A stretch of DNA of 54,061 nt, taken from Protostelium mycophagum. Lineage: Eukaryota; Evosea; Variosea; Protosteliida; Protosteliaceae. Below the pieces are notes generated by a model. The model made no database searches, had not been told where the DNA came from, and was given only the letters and a program-made list of their open reading frames with translations. Positions within the stretch are counted from its first letter, which is position 1. Each line of letters begins with the position of its first letter. Position numbers and translations under genes: made by a program. Below, piece after piece: positions 36,104-46,743 of the stretch. The stretch is from NCBI GenBank assembly GCA_002081555.1, contig MZNV01002803.1, positions 1 to 54,061 of the forward strand. The letters run 5' to 3'.

Positions 36104-37821
36104 ATGAAGCTTGCCCTCTTCTTTCTGCTCGTCTCTGCTGTCTTGGCAGACCTTCCTGTCACGGAGACAAAGATCAACGTAGCTGGTCAGTTGCGCTACC
36201 CGTCTATGCCCTCTCACCTCCCTCTCCAGTCTTCCTTTATGATATTATTTCACATCTCTTCCGATCTGATGTGCTCAGGTGGATGTCGTCTATGACGTGA
36301 CACAGTACAAGCTCATGTCATTCAGCGTTGCAACGAAGCAACCAACAGAGATAGCGGTCGGAGACTTTAGCATTGCTAGTGTCAGCAATGATGGTGAAGT
36401 GATCGTGGCCGTCCTTGGAAAATCTTTCCACGTGTATCATCAGCACACGTTGGTGCGTCTTGCCTGTTATATTTTCCTGCTGATTTGTTTTTTAGGTCCA
36501 AAAGGTTCCGTTGACTTGCACTTTTAACTTGTGCAACATCACCAACGTTATAGTACACCAACAAAACGACGTCCTTCGCGTCGCTTTGCAGAGTGCTGCC
36601 GGGGTCATGTTCTTCACAGGAGACGTCAACCAGTTGACGCTGTCTTTCAGACAGCCTCTGGACAAGCCCGCTGTATTGCACGCCGACTTGCACTTGCTGT
36701 CACAGTTTGACAGAAACACAAAGATGATGGAATTCTTTGATATCGATTGGATGTCCAGAGTACTCTTGAAGAGACCAGTGAGAGTCATTCATCGCTGACC
36801 TCGATTTGCATCTGATTCTGACAGATCGAACTCAAAGTCAAATCCCTCAACCCAGCTAATGTAAACTGGGTGACAACCAGAGATGGATTTAAAGTCGCCA
36901 CCGGGGGTGACAGTGTGTTATACACATATAACAAAAAGGGGTCAGTCTGATCTGACGCGACCGAGCTGATCTGTTTTTAGCGCAACATGGGAGCAGTGTG
37001 ATGTGTCCATGGACTCGAGCGTCCCGGTCTTCTCAATGAACGAGCAATACGTTGTTTTTGGAAATCAAAACCGCTTCTACCGCCTCGTCCTTCCACAGAA
37101 ATTCCAACTTACATGCCCCACCATCCAATCGTGAGTGCGATTTGATTTTTCAAAGAGCTCTCTAAGATATTCAGCGTGAACCTTCGTCCTGCCCGCAAGT
37201 TTCAGAGGTTCTGGGTAGACAATAGCACCACCAAGGCCATCACTGCTTGCCTCGGCGACTACAAATATTCCTACTTTAATTACACGTTGGGTGTCGGATC
37301 TGTGTGCGCGGTGACTCGGGATTGTGGACCCCGGCTCATGTGCAACACCAAATCCCAATGCGAACAACCCTCCAAGCTTGTTCCTATCATCAGTTTGTCA
37401 TCTTCGCAGACTGTGTACATCACTCAGAACAACTATTACCTCACAACTTTCGGTCTTGTCCCTGCAGACATCAGACCCAACGCTCCAAACTGGAAGATCG
37501 AAAGTCGCGTGAGTATACAACGCGCCAGTGAAAATACTGACGGAAATTCAGGCCGGTGGCGTCTATACCGTATCCAGCGAAGATGCTGAAGGGGCTGGGC
37601 ATCTCTCCGTGGAACCACGTTATCACGTCGTGCTTTTTGACACCACTCATTCCATCAACCCTTGGTCATCATTCACTTTCAGTGTAGACAACCAAGGGAG
37701 CTGGACAGTCAAGACGTCTGCCGACGATTCGGTGTGGCGAGTCAACGGCCAAGGAGTGATGGTTGCGGATGGTCGTCAGGGGGACAGAGACTCTGTTTTC
37801 AGGTTGTCTAAGTACGATTAA
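36104..37821 (+). CDS. Secreted protein of unknown function
   Basis: Not recognised. The ATG at 36104 starts a signal peptide (MKLALFFLLVSAVLA). The rest, about 480 residues over eight or so exons, is beta-strand-like throughout with no membrane segment: blocks such as IAVGDFSIASVSNDGEV, FMMSRVLL-like strands, VATGGDSVLYTYNKKG and VFGNQNRFYRL recall beta-propeller blades. A Cys-containing segment (VCAVTRDCGPRLMCNTKSQC) lies near residue 330. It ends in a beta-rich domain with HLSVEPRYHVVLFDTT and SVFRLSKYD, TAA at 37821. A secreted or surface-bound role is inferred from the signal peptide only. Confidence 0.8.
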
Positions 37822-38126
37822 GCACGACTGTGATAAAGCCAATTCATGTCAATCGAATAGTGGAGGAAGACAAATGGATATTATTGTGTCTGGCAAGGTC
37901 CTGTTCTAACGCTAAAGAGGGCACAATATGTCTCAGGTTTATTTATCGCGCATGGTTGATCCTGGATTTAAGTGTCATCATCTATTTGTGAAGAAAAGTC
38001 GACTGTTTCTGACGAGACTTTAAATTTTATTATTGTTTGGGGCCTTTTGCACAGGTTCGTCTAGCATCTTGTCTATTGCTGTCTGTTCTCTTACCCTCTT
38101 TCTCGCTGGACAATGTGAATAGTTGT
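37822..38126. other. Convergent 3' flanks
   Basis: Short spacer between two converging genes. It is AT-rich and has no supportable feature. A minus-strand extension of the next gene into it is not seen, because its stop is at 38127. Confidence 0.4.
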
Positions 38127-38793
38127 TCAAAATGTAGAATCATGCTCACGTTTTTTGGGGACAGGGTATAAACTGATGGCTGACAGACAATGCTCTGCGC
38201 AGCAGAAATAGATGGGGACTCCGTCGTGATGTATGCGCAAAAGTCCGTGTGTCTTCTCGTAGCACCTCAGTGTTCCTTCAGAATATCCTTGGCAAGGTAT
38301 GCCAGCAGAATTATATGCATCTCTTGTCTCCTGATCCATATGGTTCATCATGTGAAGAATCTCATTATCCACGACAGCCATAATTCTAGCGAGAGCCTCC
38401 GGGTCTCTGAGATGGGCCTTCTTGCATATCTTGATGGACATACGTTCACCGATCAATATGGGTTCAATTCCTCCACCCTTCACAGTCTGGTTGTCGTTAC
38501 AAATTATGCATCTCTTGCCAAGCAGCTGAAGATCCGGATCTTTAGAGAACAACGGTTCGGATATAGGAGGAACTTGAGAAATGGCTACATGTATTAGAAA
38601 ACAGAAGAAATAAATAATGATCACCTGTCGCTTGGCTGATGGCCTCTAATAACCTTGATTCATCGAGCTCTGACCAATGTTGTATGATACTGTTGTCCGC
38701 AAGCTGAATGATGGCTCCCTGTACTTGACTAGGAGTCAGTCCGGGCAAATGATTGATCTTTGTGATGAGCCTCTTCCTTTTCACAGCAGACAT
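38127..38793 (-). CDS. Cys/His-rich hypothetical protein
   Basis: Not recognised. Two exons (38625-38793 and 38127-38572) join in phase for 204 residues. The basic N-terminus (MSAVKRKRLITK) leads into a helical segment (LTPSQVQGAIIQLADNSIIQ). The second exon has paired Cys/His groups: CIICNDN, a GIPC and RCYEKTHG segment, and FCCAEHC, spaced as for a zinc-binding domain. It ends PVPKKREHDSTF. A nuclear zinc protein is plausible. It lies 191 bases from the HARE-HTH gene and is co-oriented with it. Confidence 0.75.
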
Positions 38794-38984
38794 GATGTGT
38801 GAGCGTAAGTGTTTTTCGTCTACATATTATTGATCGCAACCGCCGTTGTAGATGCTCACAGCCAAAAAAATATTTTGCATCATGTGACATGACAATGGCT
38901 GATCATTGTTCCATTCGTCTTTCCAACAGAAACAATGAAAAGGTCAGATGATCAGAGGATGATGAAGAAATTCGATTCTTTGTT

Positions 38985-40700
38985 TCAGAACTTTTCTTCC
39001 AGGAAAACGGAGCTCTTGTCCACAACTTGCCCATCCTTCTCGACCTTCACTGTGGCCTCCTTTTCTTCGACTTCATCTGCTTTCTTTGGTATTTTTTCAA
39101 AGCTCTTTGGAGAGTATTTCCATTCTCTCAAGCCGTAAAGACCCTTGTCATAGCGGACAATCACGCATGTGTTTGGCCTCTGCCTGATATGTGTCGACAG
39201 CATGCCGCATAATGTCGACCGCGGAGTGCGCCCCACGGGTGCGATGAGACCTGTGAGGGTCAGATATGAGCGTCTACAACGGGGTGTACACATAAGGGCA
39301 CTTTGTACCGCATTGCAGTTGTGAGGACATGTCAAGAAAGGAGCTAAAAATAGAATTACCCTCTTCTTGTATCAGGTCTAAAATCCCTTGTGGTCCTAAT
39401 GGTTTTCCCGCCTTTTTCAAAACACTAAAAGCGGCATCAAAATAGCTCATATTGTTTTTAAACTTTTCTGTGTCGACAGAGTCTTGATTGTCGACACCAG
39501 GAGGAGAGTCACCAGCATCAGCATCTCTATTGTCGACAGGGGATTTTTTGGCATCTACAACGAGTCAGAGGTGTTTCAGAAATTTCTTGCCTTTTTCCGT
39601 GCTATTTTCGGAGGTTTTCTGACCGCCACCGTTGATGATCAATTTTCTTCGTTTCTTCGGTCTGCGTTTTTCCTGAAATTTCGTGAGAAATTCGATCCTG
39701 TCATCACGAAATCTCCGCGAAATTTCACCCTGTATTCCTCGTCTTCATCTGTCTGATCGTCATTGGAGATCTCATACTCTGCATGGCTTGATTTCTGATG
39801 TTTTGTTAGCACGTTAATCTGGCCAGTTCCTCGCGGTTGTTACCGTGAAGTTCTTTTGCAATAATGTCGTGATGTACAGGACATCTACAACGCGGTGGGA
39901 CGATGTGTTTCTCTGATGCAACTTGCATACAGATCATTGCTGCATCAAAAAAGAAAAGGTAGATGATCTGACCTCTATGATCTTCACAGGTTCTACTATT
40001 TGGGGAGCCTCTTGCACTTCTTTCGGCTCCATCTTCTCCTGCTTTTTGGGCTGTCGCTGTCAGTCTTCCCGATTTGGCCTCCATTATCACCTTTTTGTTG
40101 TCCTTTGGTTTCGGTTCTTCTGTGTTTTTGTCTGGAATTTGTTTCGATGCCTGGGAAGATGAATGAGAGACCGATTCAATCCGGTGATCATCACATAATT
40201 TTCGACACTAACCTTGAGTTGGTCCAAATCGGCGCTAAGCTCGACCCACTTGTCAATCATAAAGTCGATCTGAGGTTATATGAGGAAAAGCATATATGTA
40301 AGACTCTTCACTTGTCCTTGAAGCTGTTCCATTTTTTCATCACAGGACGCACGGTAGTGCTTTAGTTTGTTTATTTCTGAGAATGTTAAGAATCACATCA
40401 ATCACAATTCGGGATTGAATACCCTCTTTGATCGCTGCGATGTCCTCTGTATCAACCTATAATACGTCAGAAAATTCGGACCCGTGGTGATGTTTAAAAT
40501 AATGATCAAAATCGTTCACCTCCACATTCCAATTCGATCTCGATTCTCGCCTTGAAATCTAAGAGAGATGCTTAGAGGGAATCAATATATGTCTATATCA
40601 CCTCTTTATGAATCTTCTCTGTCTGTTTCGTAGCATTTTCTGCGGAGAAATCGTGATCCCTGCTTTGAGATGGGAGTGATTTCCTCTTGATCTTCATCAT
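38985..40700 (-). CDS. HARE-HTH domain nuclear protein (copy 2)
   Basis: Likely chromatin-associated. From ATG at 40700 (MMKIKRKSLPSQSRDHD) there is a coiled-coil-like segment (HYRASCDEKMEQLQGQ, then DKWVELSADLDQLK), a Lys/Glu/Pro-rich region, a Cys/His segment (PPRCRCPVHHDIIAKEL), an acidic stretch (NDDQTDEDEEYR), a nuclear-signal-like EKRRPKKRRKL, and three near-repeats built on VDN/VDT (PVDNRD, GVDNQD, SVDTEK). The HARE-HTH domain then reads YFDAAFSVLKKAGKPLGPQG and ILDLIQEEG, followed by LIAPVGRTPRSTLCGMLSTH and VRYDKGLYGLREWKY. The tail is Lys/Glu-rich. The order of modules matches the gene at 7605-8857. HARE-HTH domains in ASXL and related proteins are thought to bind DNA; the specific role here is unknown. 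First exon joins are uncertain. Confidence 0.8.
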
Positions 40701-40916
40701 GATTCTCGAGTGGTTTTAGATTATAATCTCAGTACCTGCAAACTCCCTTCCCGTTTCGAATGGATGGATTGAGCCAGAATTGGTGATGATTGTGGGAGGG
40801 ATCCGGTGAGCTCCGTAACTACAACGGAAAGAACAATTTTAATTGATGTCAAGCATCACGACAATTCCATGCTAAATTGTCAGACAAACATGCCAAAGAG
40901 GTGACACGTGTACTCC

Positions 40917-41807
40917 TCATTTTATCAGTAAGACCTGCATGATTTCCTTTCCATGTTTTGCCACGGCCGTATGTCCAGTATTTGGGAATATCACAAAGCT
41001 GGCGTTCTTCAATCTGTTTGCAATCTCTTGGCCCATCTGTGGTGGGGTTATGTTATCCTCCTCGCCGTAGAAGAACCTGATACCTTCGTATTTCACCGTA
41101 CCGAGATCGAAACCCCACTCTCCCACGAAGATTTTTGACTCCAACACGTCCCCCTGACTCCCACATCTGAATGATTCCTTTAGAGCTCTGGCCATGATGT
41201 CTATAGCTTGGTCATTGTGGACCATCTCTTTATCTGGTGTGTTGCTCGCCACAAGATTCTTTCTGATGTGGTCTTTGACGACGTCGATGTCTTTCTGTGC
41301 GATGATTGCCCAAGTATGATCCAGTGCAGGACGTACAACAAACGGCAGATGCTTTGCCGCCCAAAAGCTCAATTTGTGTCCCGCAGAAAGGCCATGGAGA
41401 CCATTTTCTGATGATCCCATCCCACTGATTATCGTGATACTCAAGATCTTAAAGATGGAAAAGGATGGAAGTTCTCTGGCACAGGCCAGAGCGTAAGCGG
41501 CGCCACCTGACACGGCTGCGATGTGGAACTGTTTGATGCCAAGATGTTCCAACAGCTGCATGGCGTCTGAAGGAAAGTCCAGAACGGTTCGGTGAGGGAC
41601 GAATGTGGACAAGCCGATACCAGGTCGGTCGATTGAAATGTAATGAAGATCGACTCCATGCATCACTAAAAGTTCGACCTCTAAACGAGACGAGGGAGTG
41701 CCATGACAATAGAGGACGGCTGGATGTGATGGATTTCCGTATCGTGCAAAGCTGATGATCCTGCCATCAGCCAGTGTAAATGTTTCTGTTTGCGTTTCAG
41801 TAGGCAT
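40917..41807 (-). CDS. Alpha/beta hydrolase
   Basis: A soluble alpha/beta-fold hydrolase of unknown substrate, about 296 residues in a single exon, unusual for this intron-rich window. The oxyanion loop reads YCHGTPSSR, the nucleophile elbow is AAVSGGAAYALA (Ser in SGG), the likely acid is in FFYGEEDNITPP and the catalytic His is in FPNTGHTAVAKHG. An arginine-containing IDRPGIGLS follows the oxyanion loop, as is common in proline-iminopeptidase-like and haloalkane-dehalogenase-like members. I choose ATG 41807 (MPTETQTETF); an in-frame ATG at 41906 would add 33 residues that read like 5' leader. The absence of introns may mean recent gain from bacteria or a retrocopy. Confidence 0.88.
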   Translation of the reverse strand: MPTETQTETFTLADGRIISFARYGNPSHPAVLYCHGTPSSRLEVELLVMHGVDLHYISIDRPGIGLSTFVPHRTVLDFPSDAMQLLEHLGIKQFHIAAVSGGAAYALACARELPSFSIFKILSITIISGMGSSENGLHGLSAGHKLSFWAAKHLPFVVRPALDHTWAIIAQKDIDVVKDHIRKNLVASNTPDKEMVHNDQAIDIMARALKESFRCGSQGDVLESKIFVGEWGFDLGTVKYEGIRFFYGEEDNITPPQMGQEIANRLKNASFVIFPNTGHTAVAKHGKEIMQVLLIK

Positions 41808-41950
41808 AGTTCTGTGTGAGAGGGTTGTTGTTTGCGTTATCTCGTGTCGCTTAAATACCTTTACCCGAAATTGCGGTATTGCCAGTTTCGGGCAAGAAAA
41901 ATACACGGCGCAACGGAACTATTGCAAGATTTGGTCGATTCCCCTCTTCT

Positions 41951-41976
41951 CAGTAATAAACACGTTAATTACCGAG
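41951..41976 (-). promoter_or_regulatory. CACGTTAA dyad element upstream of hydrolase
   Basis: On the plus strand it reads CAGTAATAAACACGTTAATT then ACCGAG, nearly the same as 12745-12770. It lies about 145 bases upstream of the hydrolase ATG. A further TTAACGTGG follows at 41981. Confidence 0.45.
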
Positions 41977-42107
41977 ATTTTTAACGTGGTGCGGGGAACC
42001 TGACCAAACCCTGCTATACCCACACTAAATTTCTCTTTGTTTTGGCTCTGTTCTGCTTTTTTGGTGTTTTGAGAATTTTAACTTGCTTTTTGTTTATTGG
42101 ATTTCAG

Positions 42108-42228
42108 TCGTTGCGTCGTCAACAGTGGAAATAGCGGTTAACGCAGATCTCCGATATCATCTGCGGTAAGAAGCGCAACTTTAGCTTTAACCGCTATTTC
42201 CAATCCCGATGTTCGTGACGACGCAACG
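42108..42228. repeat. Nested inverted repeat (long hairpin)
   Basis: The outer arms are CGTTGCGTCGTC with its complement GACGACGCAACG, and TGGAAATAGCGGTTAA with its complement TTAACCGCTATTTCCA, separated in the two arms by different short spacers. Inside lies a second dyad, CGCAGAT ... ATCTGCG. It sits in the divergent intergenic region 41808-42729, about 300 bases from the hydrolase start and 500 from the peptidase start. A third CACGTTAA-type site (on the minus strand) follows at about 42243. It could be a regulatory cruciform, a structured RNA or the remnant of a small non-autonomous DNA element. Confidence 0.8.
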
Positions 42229-42729
42229 TAATATCTCTTCTCTAATTAACGTGTTCATTACCTCTGATCAACATGACTGAAACTGGTACAAGATCAAAGG
42301 AGACCACTTTATCAAATTATAGAAGTTAGGGTATCTATTTTCAATGCTGAGATTTGCAAATGTATAAATATGTGTATTAGCATTTTCTCAATATTGCAAG
42401 AGTATATTCACCCCACTTAGCACATATCTGGATACAATGACATACCAGAAGATAGAACTCATATAGACACACATCACGATAGTCAAATGAAACTTCATTT
42501 AAATAAAAATTCCGTAGTTTTTCCACCACAAAATTTATCCGTCTGCATGAACTTATGTGCGAAATTCCTCAGGCAGGTTTTGGAGCGAGGTTGCCAAAGA
42601 CAACAACCCTAAAACAGATTCTTCAAGATATTGTGCAAGAAGATCCAAGCGGATGTTGTGAGAAAAGTCACGTGACCTGTAAAAGTTTCTGGGTATTGCT
42701 GATTTTTTGGACTTCAAAACACCATCAAC

Positions 42730-45700
42730 ATGACCTCAGCAGTTGCTCAAGCGCAGGTGGAGACATCCCTTGTCTACCAACAATTGACAGAGATCCCCAC
42801 ACCCAACAGAGGTTGGTTCACACAAGGAGGCACCTCATTTCAAGTCCGTTTCACACAGAACGATCTGATCACCGAAGCAAGTCGCACTTTCATAAGACAA
42901 TGGAATCACACACCCTCAGGTTATTGCAAGTGATGTCACTTCCATTTTAATTTGATTAGGTTTTGAGGATGCAAAGACGAGAGCAGAATTGACAAAGGTT
43001 CACGTTTACGCCCCTCATCCTGATTTGGATCTTCTTGCAATTGTCAGAATCAAAGATGAAACTCAAGGACAAGAGACCTTTTTCATAGAGGTAAACACGA
43101 TTGATCACATAGAGTTCTCAAGTTGAAAGATCTGGAATTCAGAACGTCTCTTGTCTATCATACCAACAAAAGGCAAACACGGTTACATTTACAATGATGG
43201 TGAGTCGTCATATCATTCAGAGGTTGACACTTGAAAGATCACTTTGGGGAACTCTGTTGGTCGAAAGATGGAAAGAAGATCGCTTACACGGCCGACAAGA
43301 ACAAGCCGAAGACGTACTCATTCTGGTCAACTGAAAAAGATGCAGAGCTGCAGGTGGCTTCTTCATCCTCTTTATCGATGATTCTGATGGAATGCAGCTT
43401 CGTGGAACTCAATATAACCTCACACAAGACTGGTAATTTTTCCCGCCATTTTGTAGATTTAAAATTTTGAAGGGGGGAGGGATACGTCGGTAAGGTGTTA
43501 CCGAGGCTCTTCATGCTGAATGTGGAGACAAAGACCATCAATGAAGTGGAGGGAATTCCTGACTCCGTCTCTGTCGGTCAAATGTCATGGAGCAACCGCT
43601 CCAGTAAGTTTTTCTGAATTTATTTTTCGTCCAATCAAAAATTAAATTTATATCGTTTCCCACCACTTCTTGGTAGATTGATGACGTCATCAGACTGTTG
43701 TAGATATCACATGTGGGGATTTGTTGTGGCTTTGCCACAGCTTGGTGTATAAAAAAATCCAGACAAATGATGTACAGGTGACCGTCTGGCTTTTGTGGGC
43801 TGGGCTGATTCTCCACGAAAGAATGGAGTGAGATACTGTGTCAACCGTAGGAGCTCCATTTATGAATGGACGGAAGAGGGTGGCTCCGTCACTCTCTTGT
43901 CTGGTGAAGATGTTGTGGCGAGGACTCCGAGGTAAAGTTGACATCATCTTGGTGATTTTGACAACATGAGACTTGATGACCATGAGACATTGACAGGTCA
44001 CGTGACTTGTATGTTGTGGAGGGATGTCTTTTTGGGCTGCGGCAAAGCCGCAGTACTCAACATATACAAACACAAATCCTGTCTTGCAGAAACCTGTGCT
44101 GCAGACACCAACAACTAAGCGATGATCGCGCGAAAGGTCTCCAGCATTCATCATGCTGAGTTGTGATCAGGTACTCACCGACTGATGAGATCCTCGTCTA
44201 CATTAGCTCCGAACAGTTGGAGACACATGGCACCTGCATGTCCATCAAAAAGGTTTCTTTCCCCACCAAAGTAATTTTCCACGAATTTTCACTCCTTTTT
44301 CTGCGAAAAAAACATGACATCGCGACAGAAAATCACGACATTGGTCGATGTCGTGGACATTCCCAAGGGAGAGGGGAGTTGTCCGGGAATTTTCACTCTG
44401 ACGACCGGGTTGACACCCCGTTGTTTTGTTTCTGATGACAAGTTGTTGATCTGCTCGGCCAAGGGCATCCACAAGGTGAAAAATTCCTGGAATTTTCTTC
44501 CACGTAATTCTGTCACTAAGATTTTTTGTCCATTTTTATAAAATTTCTTGGAAAAAATTTAAATTTGAGAATATTTTATCCTCTTTAAAAAATTATAAAA
44601 TAATTAAAAAAATATCATTAATAAAATATTGAGATTGGAAGGTTACGTACGTTGTAGATACGAAGGCAGAGAACGCGGAACCCCAAGAGCTGCGTTATGT
44701 CTCTGAAGCAGGTGATCAGAAGTACGGACTGTCACCTCTGGATTGTTTAGAGGACGGGAGGGTGCTCTTGTCTTTTAGCAGACTCAACAAGGTGCGTGTC
44801 CATAATGCATTATGGAATGAGATGAAATGATGTGATGGTCCATGCATGGGATTTTATTTTATTACGGTTTCATAGCGCGATCCTCTCGATAATAACCGTG
44901 GCCCAACTTTGGCCAACATAGATAGGATGTGACGCTGTGCGCCACAGACAAAAGATGATGATGTGTCGAAATGACTTGATCTCTTCGAGATGTTGATGTT
45001 AACCTTTAAATGATCAATCGTCTCTGATGATGCATGATCCATCATGATGACTCAGACTTGAACAGGTTCCGTCACTATTAATAGTCAATCTACAACCAGG
45101 AAGTCTCAAAATCAGTGGACAAGAATTTCAGCTCAGATCCGCAAACGGTGAGGATATTCATTACAAAAAATACTGACTCGTTGTAGAATCGACCGATTTA
45201 ATCCCACAATTGGAAGTGGGACACAAGACGCTCGGAACTTTCCCGGAAATTTATGAATACTTGTACATGTTGCCTCCCGCCAAATACAACGAAGATGGGA
45301 AAAGAATACCGATGATCCTTTTTGCCCACGGGGGCCCACACAGTGGTGAGTCACGTGATCTAGATGTCTTAAAGTCGGAATTTGTTATAAGGTCATGGAA
45401 TTTACCGGACAAAGGGGTCACCACCGAATACTTTAACGCTTATACGTTCTGGGCTCTTTGTGGTTTTGCAGTTGTTTCAGGTTTGTGGTTTCTATTTTTA
45501 GAAGAGGGGTCCAAGGTATCTATTTTTAGGTGATATTGATGACGTCATAGTGAATTACCGCGGTTCCCTTGGTTATGGAAAGAAGCTGGTGGAGAATCTT
45601 CCCGGAAAATGTGGTGTACAAGACGTCAAGGACTGCATAGTATGACATCTTATTATCATGTCATGATATATATATAGAATTCTAAACACATTTTGTTTTG

Positions 45701-46569
45701 CAGTAACATATTTTGCCGTATTGCTGATTATTGTACATCCATCGTCACTGAATCCATAGGACTCGTTGGACCATTTCCTCAACCGTTTCCAAGACCGAGT
45801 GGACCCCGAAAACGTCTTCTACAACGGAGGTTCTCACGGAGGTCTCATAGGTATGAAACCCATAATGACGTCATCATTCATCTACAACCAGGTGGGTTTT
45901 TGATCGGCACCACCGACCGCTTCGCGGCGGCGGTGTTGAGGAATCCCGTGACGCATGTGCCCTCTCTATACTGCAGCACAGACATACCAGATTGGTCCAC
46001 CGTAGAGGCTGGCGCAACACATCCTTCTGAGGTGAAGAATGCATCCTTTCTTTTCAAAATGAAAAATAATTGCGGTAACTACCGCTCTGTTGCTGTGAGT
46101 GACACGTTAACGTTACCGTGTATGCACAGACTGTGTGGTGAAGTTGTGCAAGTATAATTGCCAAAACCACAAGCCACTATTGAAATCTAAACTCCTCATT
46201 GTCTTCAACAAATGTTATTTTGACCAATATAAACCAGACCTCAAATGTTAACGCTAGAACTCAATCACTTTAGGTGAATAAGATGTGGGACATCTCTCCC
46301 TTCAAACACGTTGACAGCATGAAGGTAACATCTCAAAGTCTTCAACTCACTGACATCCCGAGACACCCACACTCTTCGTACTGGGTGACAGCGACAGACG
46401 CGTTCCACCTTCTCAAGGATTGTCTTTATACTACGCAATGAAGGAGAGAGGTGTGGAAACCAATGTAAAGATGTACCCGAAGGCGGGGCACGCCATAGTG
46501 GCCGCTGAGCAAGATGCAGACCAGGCGGTGAACACGATTATGTGGTACAGAAACCACATGAGACAATAA
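42730..46569 (+). CDS. Acylaminoacyl-peptidase-like serine peptidase (S9)
   Basis: A cytosolic oligopeptidase that removes N-acylated amino acids from peptides. From ATG at 42730 ([19 protein letters not shown]) the first two thirds form a beta-propeller: [62 protein letters not shown]. The C-terminal hydrolase domain begins [11 protein letters not shown], with [10 protein letters not shown] at the oxyanion position, [15 protein letters not shown], the nucleophile motif [10 protein letters not shown], the acid in [16 protein letters not shown] and the catalytic His in [14 protein letters not shown]. The stop is at 46569. At least sixteen exons. HGGPHS and GGSHGG are diagnostic of the S9C peptidases; length of about 700 residues fits. 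One intron (46050-46280) is longer and holds a CACGTTAACGTTACC segment. Confidence 0.93.
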
Positions 46570-46743
46570 ATATACAAGTGCGTCATCTACAACTCGTTCT
46601 GACGGTTACAGTGGGATTGCCTTCGTTTATTTTGAAATCTTGAAGCATTTATTCCAGAATCACGTGCAGTATGGGTTGCCATTGTTGAAATTGCATTTGT
46701 TTGGACATGAAGTCACCTTGATCCAGTGGCTGTCTACAACACC

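Noticed and set aside
39180-39540. GTCGAC cluster as a regulatory repeat
   Set aside because: Several of these copies fall in coding sequence of the second HARE-HTH gene as Val-Asp codons, so protein repeats explain them.
1286-43450. TTTGGCGGGAAA copies as proven E2F sites
   Set aside because: They lie inside introns within longer shared blocks, and two (near 32700 and 39408) are partial matches in coding exons; function as E2F sites cannot be claimed from sequence.
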